Assembly (NCBI RefSeq): GCF_000004825.1
Contig: NW_008805070.1
Coordinates: forward strand, 558,001-622,000
Length of the DNA stretch: 64,000 nt
Direction of reading: 5' to 3'
From: Heterostelium album PN500
Taxonomy: Eukaryota; Evosea; Eumycetozoa; Acytosteliales; Acytosteliaceae
A program made the translations under genes and the position numbers. The notes below the pieces were generated by a model that searched no databases, had not been told where the DNA came from, and worked only from the letters and a program-made list of their open reading frames with translations. Shown piece by piece: positions 62,374 to 64,000 of this stretch. Each line of letters starts with the position of its first letter. The stretch's first letter is position 1.

Positions 62374-63325
62374 TTTTCTATTATAGTTATATTTTGATGA
62401 AAAATAGTTTTAATAAATATTTAAATATTAGTTATAGGTAATATTATTGTTTATAATAAATGATGTGAATGAAATAATAGAAGAAAATATTTCCTTTTTA
62501 TAGAGAATTTTAGTAAATAAAAAATGTAAAATCTAGTTCTAGGATAACAATTCTGATTTGGTGGAGTTAAATGATATCTTTTGCTGAATATTATGGTGAT
62601 CAATTGTGCCAATCTGATCGAATCACACCTTTTTATTTTTCTTTTTTGATTTTGATTAATCAAAAGATATTAAATTTGATAAAGATCACTATTTTCTCAC
62701 TACCAAAACACAATTTTGGACTTTTTTTTTCAAAAACTTTTGTTTGTAGTTGCCCATTTTAAGACCACAAAAACTAAAAAATCGAAATTCAAGGTATTTG
62801 AAAAAACCCGAAGTTGTGGTATCGTAAATTCGGACTATGAAAGTAAGTAGTTGTGTTGATTCTTACTCTCCTCCATACCCCAATACTATTTGAATTAGAT
62901 TATTTAAGTAACCAGAACAAGACAAATGAAGAAAATTACAACTACCTCAACAAGTTGATGTTTTTTATACAACAACTGTTTGTAAAAGATTGAATTGGAT
63001 CTGATTCTTTGAATTGAAATTTGTTAATAGGCTATAAGAGTTTTGATTCTCTTTAAACTTTTGTCTCTAAATTTATCAATGGAATTAATATGGAGACAGT
63101 TTAAGTTTCTTATATTACTTAATGGGCAATGAAAATGATCACCAATTTGACATTTTTTTACACACAAAATCAAAATTAATTAATTTTGTTTAAACGAGTA
63201 TCTGTTGTTTTATAGAGATAATAAATTATCGGTTAATAGAAAAATTAATGCTTAGTCAATTTGAAACAATAATTTTCCTTCTAATCGATTAGAAAACAAT
63301 CACTCTTACATTTATTCATGTAGAG
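62374..63325. other. Intergenic region
   Basis: About 950 bp upstream of the EF-hand gene; AT-rich; no supported gene or RNA. Confidence 0.55.
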
Positions 63326-63540
63326 AGTGTTAGGTTTGAATCAAAGCTTAAAAATTTTAACAAATTATATATATTTTTAAGTGTTTTGTAATAATTTATA
63401 GATAGAGGATGTTTATTAAAAAAAGTAATCAAAGAAGTAAAGTCAAGAACTCTCGATATAATTTTAAAAATTTAAATAAAAACTGATGTATTTACATAAT
63501 GTTCTGGTGTTAATAAATTTGTTGAGAGCAGGTTGCTTTC
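63326..63540 (+). repeat. Duplicated segment copy 2 (ComC-tail remnant plus PLD tail)
   Basis: Counterpart of 60832-61045. The left part (63326-63365) keeps the last codons of the ComC-like gene (GAATCAAAGCTTAAAAATTT then TAACAAA) with no gene upstream. The right part is the intact C-terminal coding end of the PLD gene on the minus strand. Homology appears to end at the left near 63325 and fades at the right beyond 63540. Confidence 0.85.
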
Positions 63541-64000
63541 ACTGTACATATTCAATGGATATTCAACTACAAATCCTTTAGTTCTACTGAGAGTATTGAG
63601 TAGCTCGTCTCTCTTTGCAACGTATCTAAGACATGGATCATCTGGGAGTGGGAGTCTGACTTGATTCTCTGGAATAAAATCTCCAAATGCATCTTTGTAG
63701 ACTAAAGTATTGTTCTTTGCGGTTGGTACCCATACCTTTTCATAGGAAGCGACAGGATCTATGATTGAAGTGACCTCAGAGTCACTCAAACCTAAATGAA
63801 GTTTCCAGAGAGACATTCTCAATGATCGAGAGAACTCACCGGCCATGAAATCTCTTCCATCCATTCTTGTCTCGACCATACTGGAATCTGTAACGACGGC
63901 AGCCAACTCTGAATCTCTGACACCCATCATTGAACGATCATTAATATTGCAGCTTCCAATGATTGCTACCTTGTCATCGGCGATCAACACTTTAGAATGG
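63472..64000 (-). CDS. Phospholipase D, C-terminal part (runs off window)
   Basis: Hydrolyses phosphatidylcholine to phosphatidic acid and choline. Only the last 176 codons are present; the gene continues past base 64000. The visible part begins in the second catalytic HKD motif: HSKVLIADDK (H-x-K-x4-D), followed by AIIGSCNINDRSMMGVRDSE, which is the eukaryotic PLD1/2 and plant PLD signature. The C-terminal region (MSLWKLHLGLSD, then DPVASYEKVWVPTAKNN) matches the conserved C-terminus needed for activity in eukaryotic PLDs. The protein ends NTSVFI rather than with the usual hydrophobic motif seen in mammalian PLD. The last coding bases lie in a duplicated segment (63326-63540). D. discoideum has several PLD genes; which one this matches is not determinable. 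Confidence 0.93.
   Translation of the reverse strand, partial: HSKVLIADDKVAIIGSCNINDRSMMGVRDSELAAVVTDSSMVETRMDGRDFMAGEFSRSLRMSLWKLHLGLSDSEVTSIIDPVASYEKVWVPTAKNNTLVYKDAFGDFIPENQVRLPLPDDPCLRYVAKRDELLNTLSRTKGFVVEYPLNMYSESNLLSTNLLTPEHYVNTSVFI

Overview
This window is nuclear DNA of a dictyostelid social amoeba. The evidence is AT-rich intergenic DNA full of homopolymers, short AT-rich GT-AG introns, long Asn/Gln/Thr runs in ordinary proteins, and families typical of Dictyostelium (PAT-type Ca2+ pump, Rab32-like GTPase, IPT/TIG and SdrD-B-like surface proteins, a ComC-like EGF protein). Coding DNA is less AT-rich than in D. discoideum, which suggests another group such as Cavenderia, Heterostelium or Acytostelium; I cannot fix the species.

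Layout: 1-460 start of a GMC oxidoreductase (-). 4562-7697 plasma-membrane-type Ca2+ ATPase (+). 8819-9609 ARF-like GTPase (+). 10227-22821 one giant secreted protein of about 3,965 residues (+), with IPT/TIG repeats, an embedded DNase II-like domain, more TIG repeats, Ser/Thr-rich linkers and two tandem SdrD-B-like modules. 22897-24044 unknown protein (-). 25298-26147 ER thioredoxin-like membrane protein (-). 27427-27924 ribosomal protein eL36 (-), divergent from 28517-29320 NIP7 (+). 29872-30218 CKS1 (-). 30736-31811 short-chain dehydrogenase (-). 32455-33459 Rab32-like GTPase (-). 35903-39012 RING/B-box/Kelch protein (+). 39461-43524 SPT20 of SAGA (+). 45399-45521 a 40-residue protein (+). 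45845-47569 ArsB/P-type anion permease (+). 47721-49867 CAF-1 large subunit (-). 50469-50939 AHSA1/SRPBCC protein (+). 51665-52669 GPI-anchored polysaccharide-lyase-like protein (+). 53318-54687 divergent enolase (+). 55265-57132 M28 peptidase (+). 57558-60881 FN3/EGF/ComC-like receptor (+). 61107-62373 EF-hand protein (-). 63472-64000 C-terminus of a phospholipase D (-).

Co-regulation hints: eL36 and NIP7 share a 592-bp divergent region, and the two cell-cycle genes (CKS1, CAF-1) each have an E2F-like TTTGGCG box upstream. There is no operon-like organisation, CRISPR, rRNA or convincing tRNA, and no transposon or virus-like element that I could support.

The most notable observations are the DNase II-like domain inside the giant TIG protein, its tandem modules sharing an intron position, a reciprocal duplication scar between the ComC-like gene tail and the PLD tail, a second repeat pair flanking the AHSA1-enolase block, and four one-base reading-frame breaks in otherwise intact genes. 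Three of those breaks fit one-base length changes in A3 or T3 runs, so base-call errors are likely. Exon boundaries are my own reading of splice sites and phases. Domain calls come from recognised motifs, not database searches.
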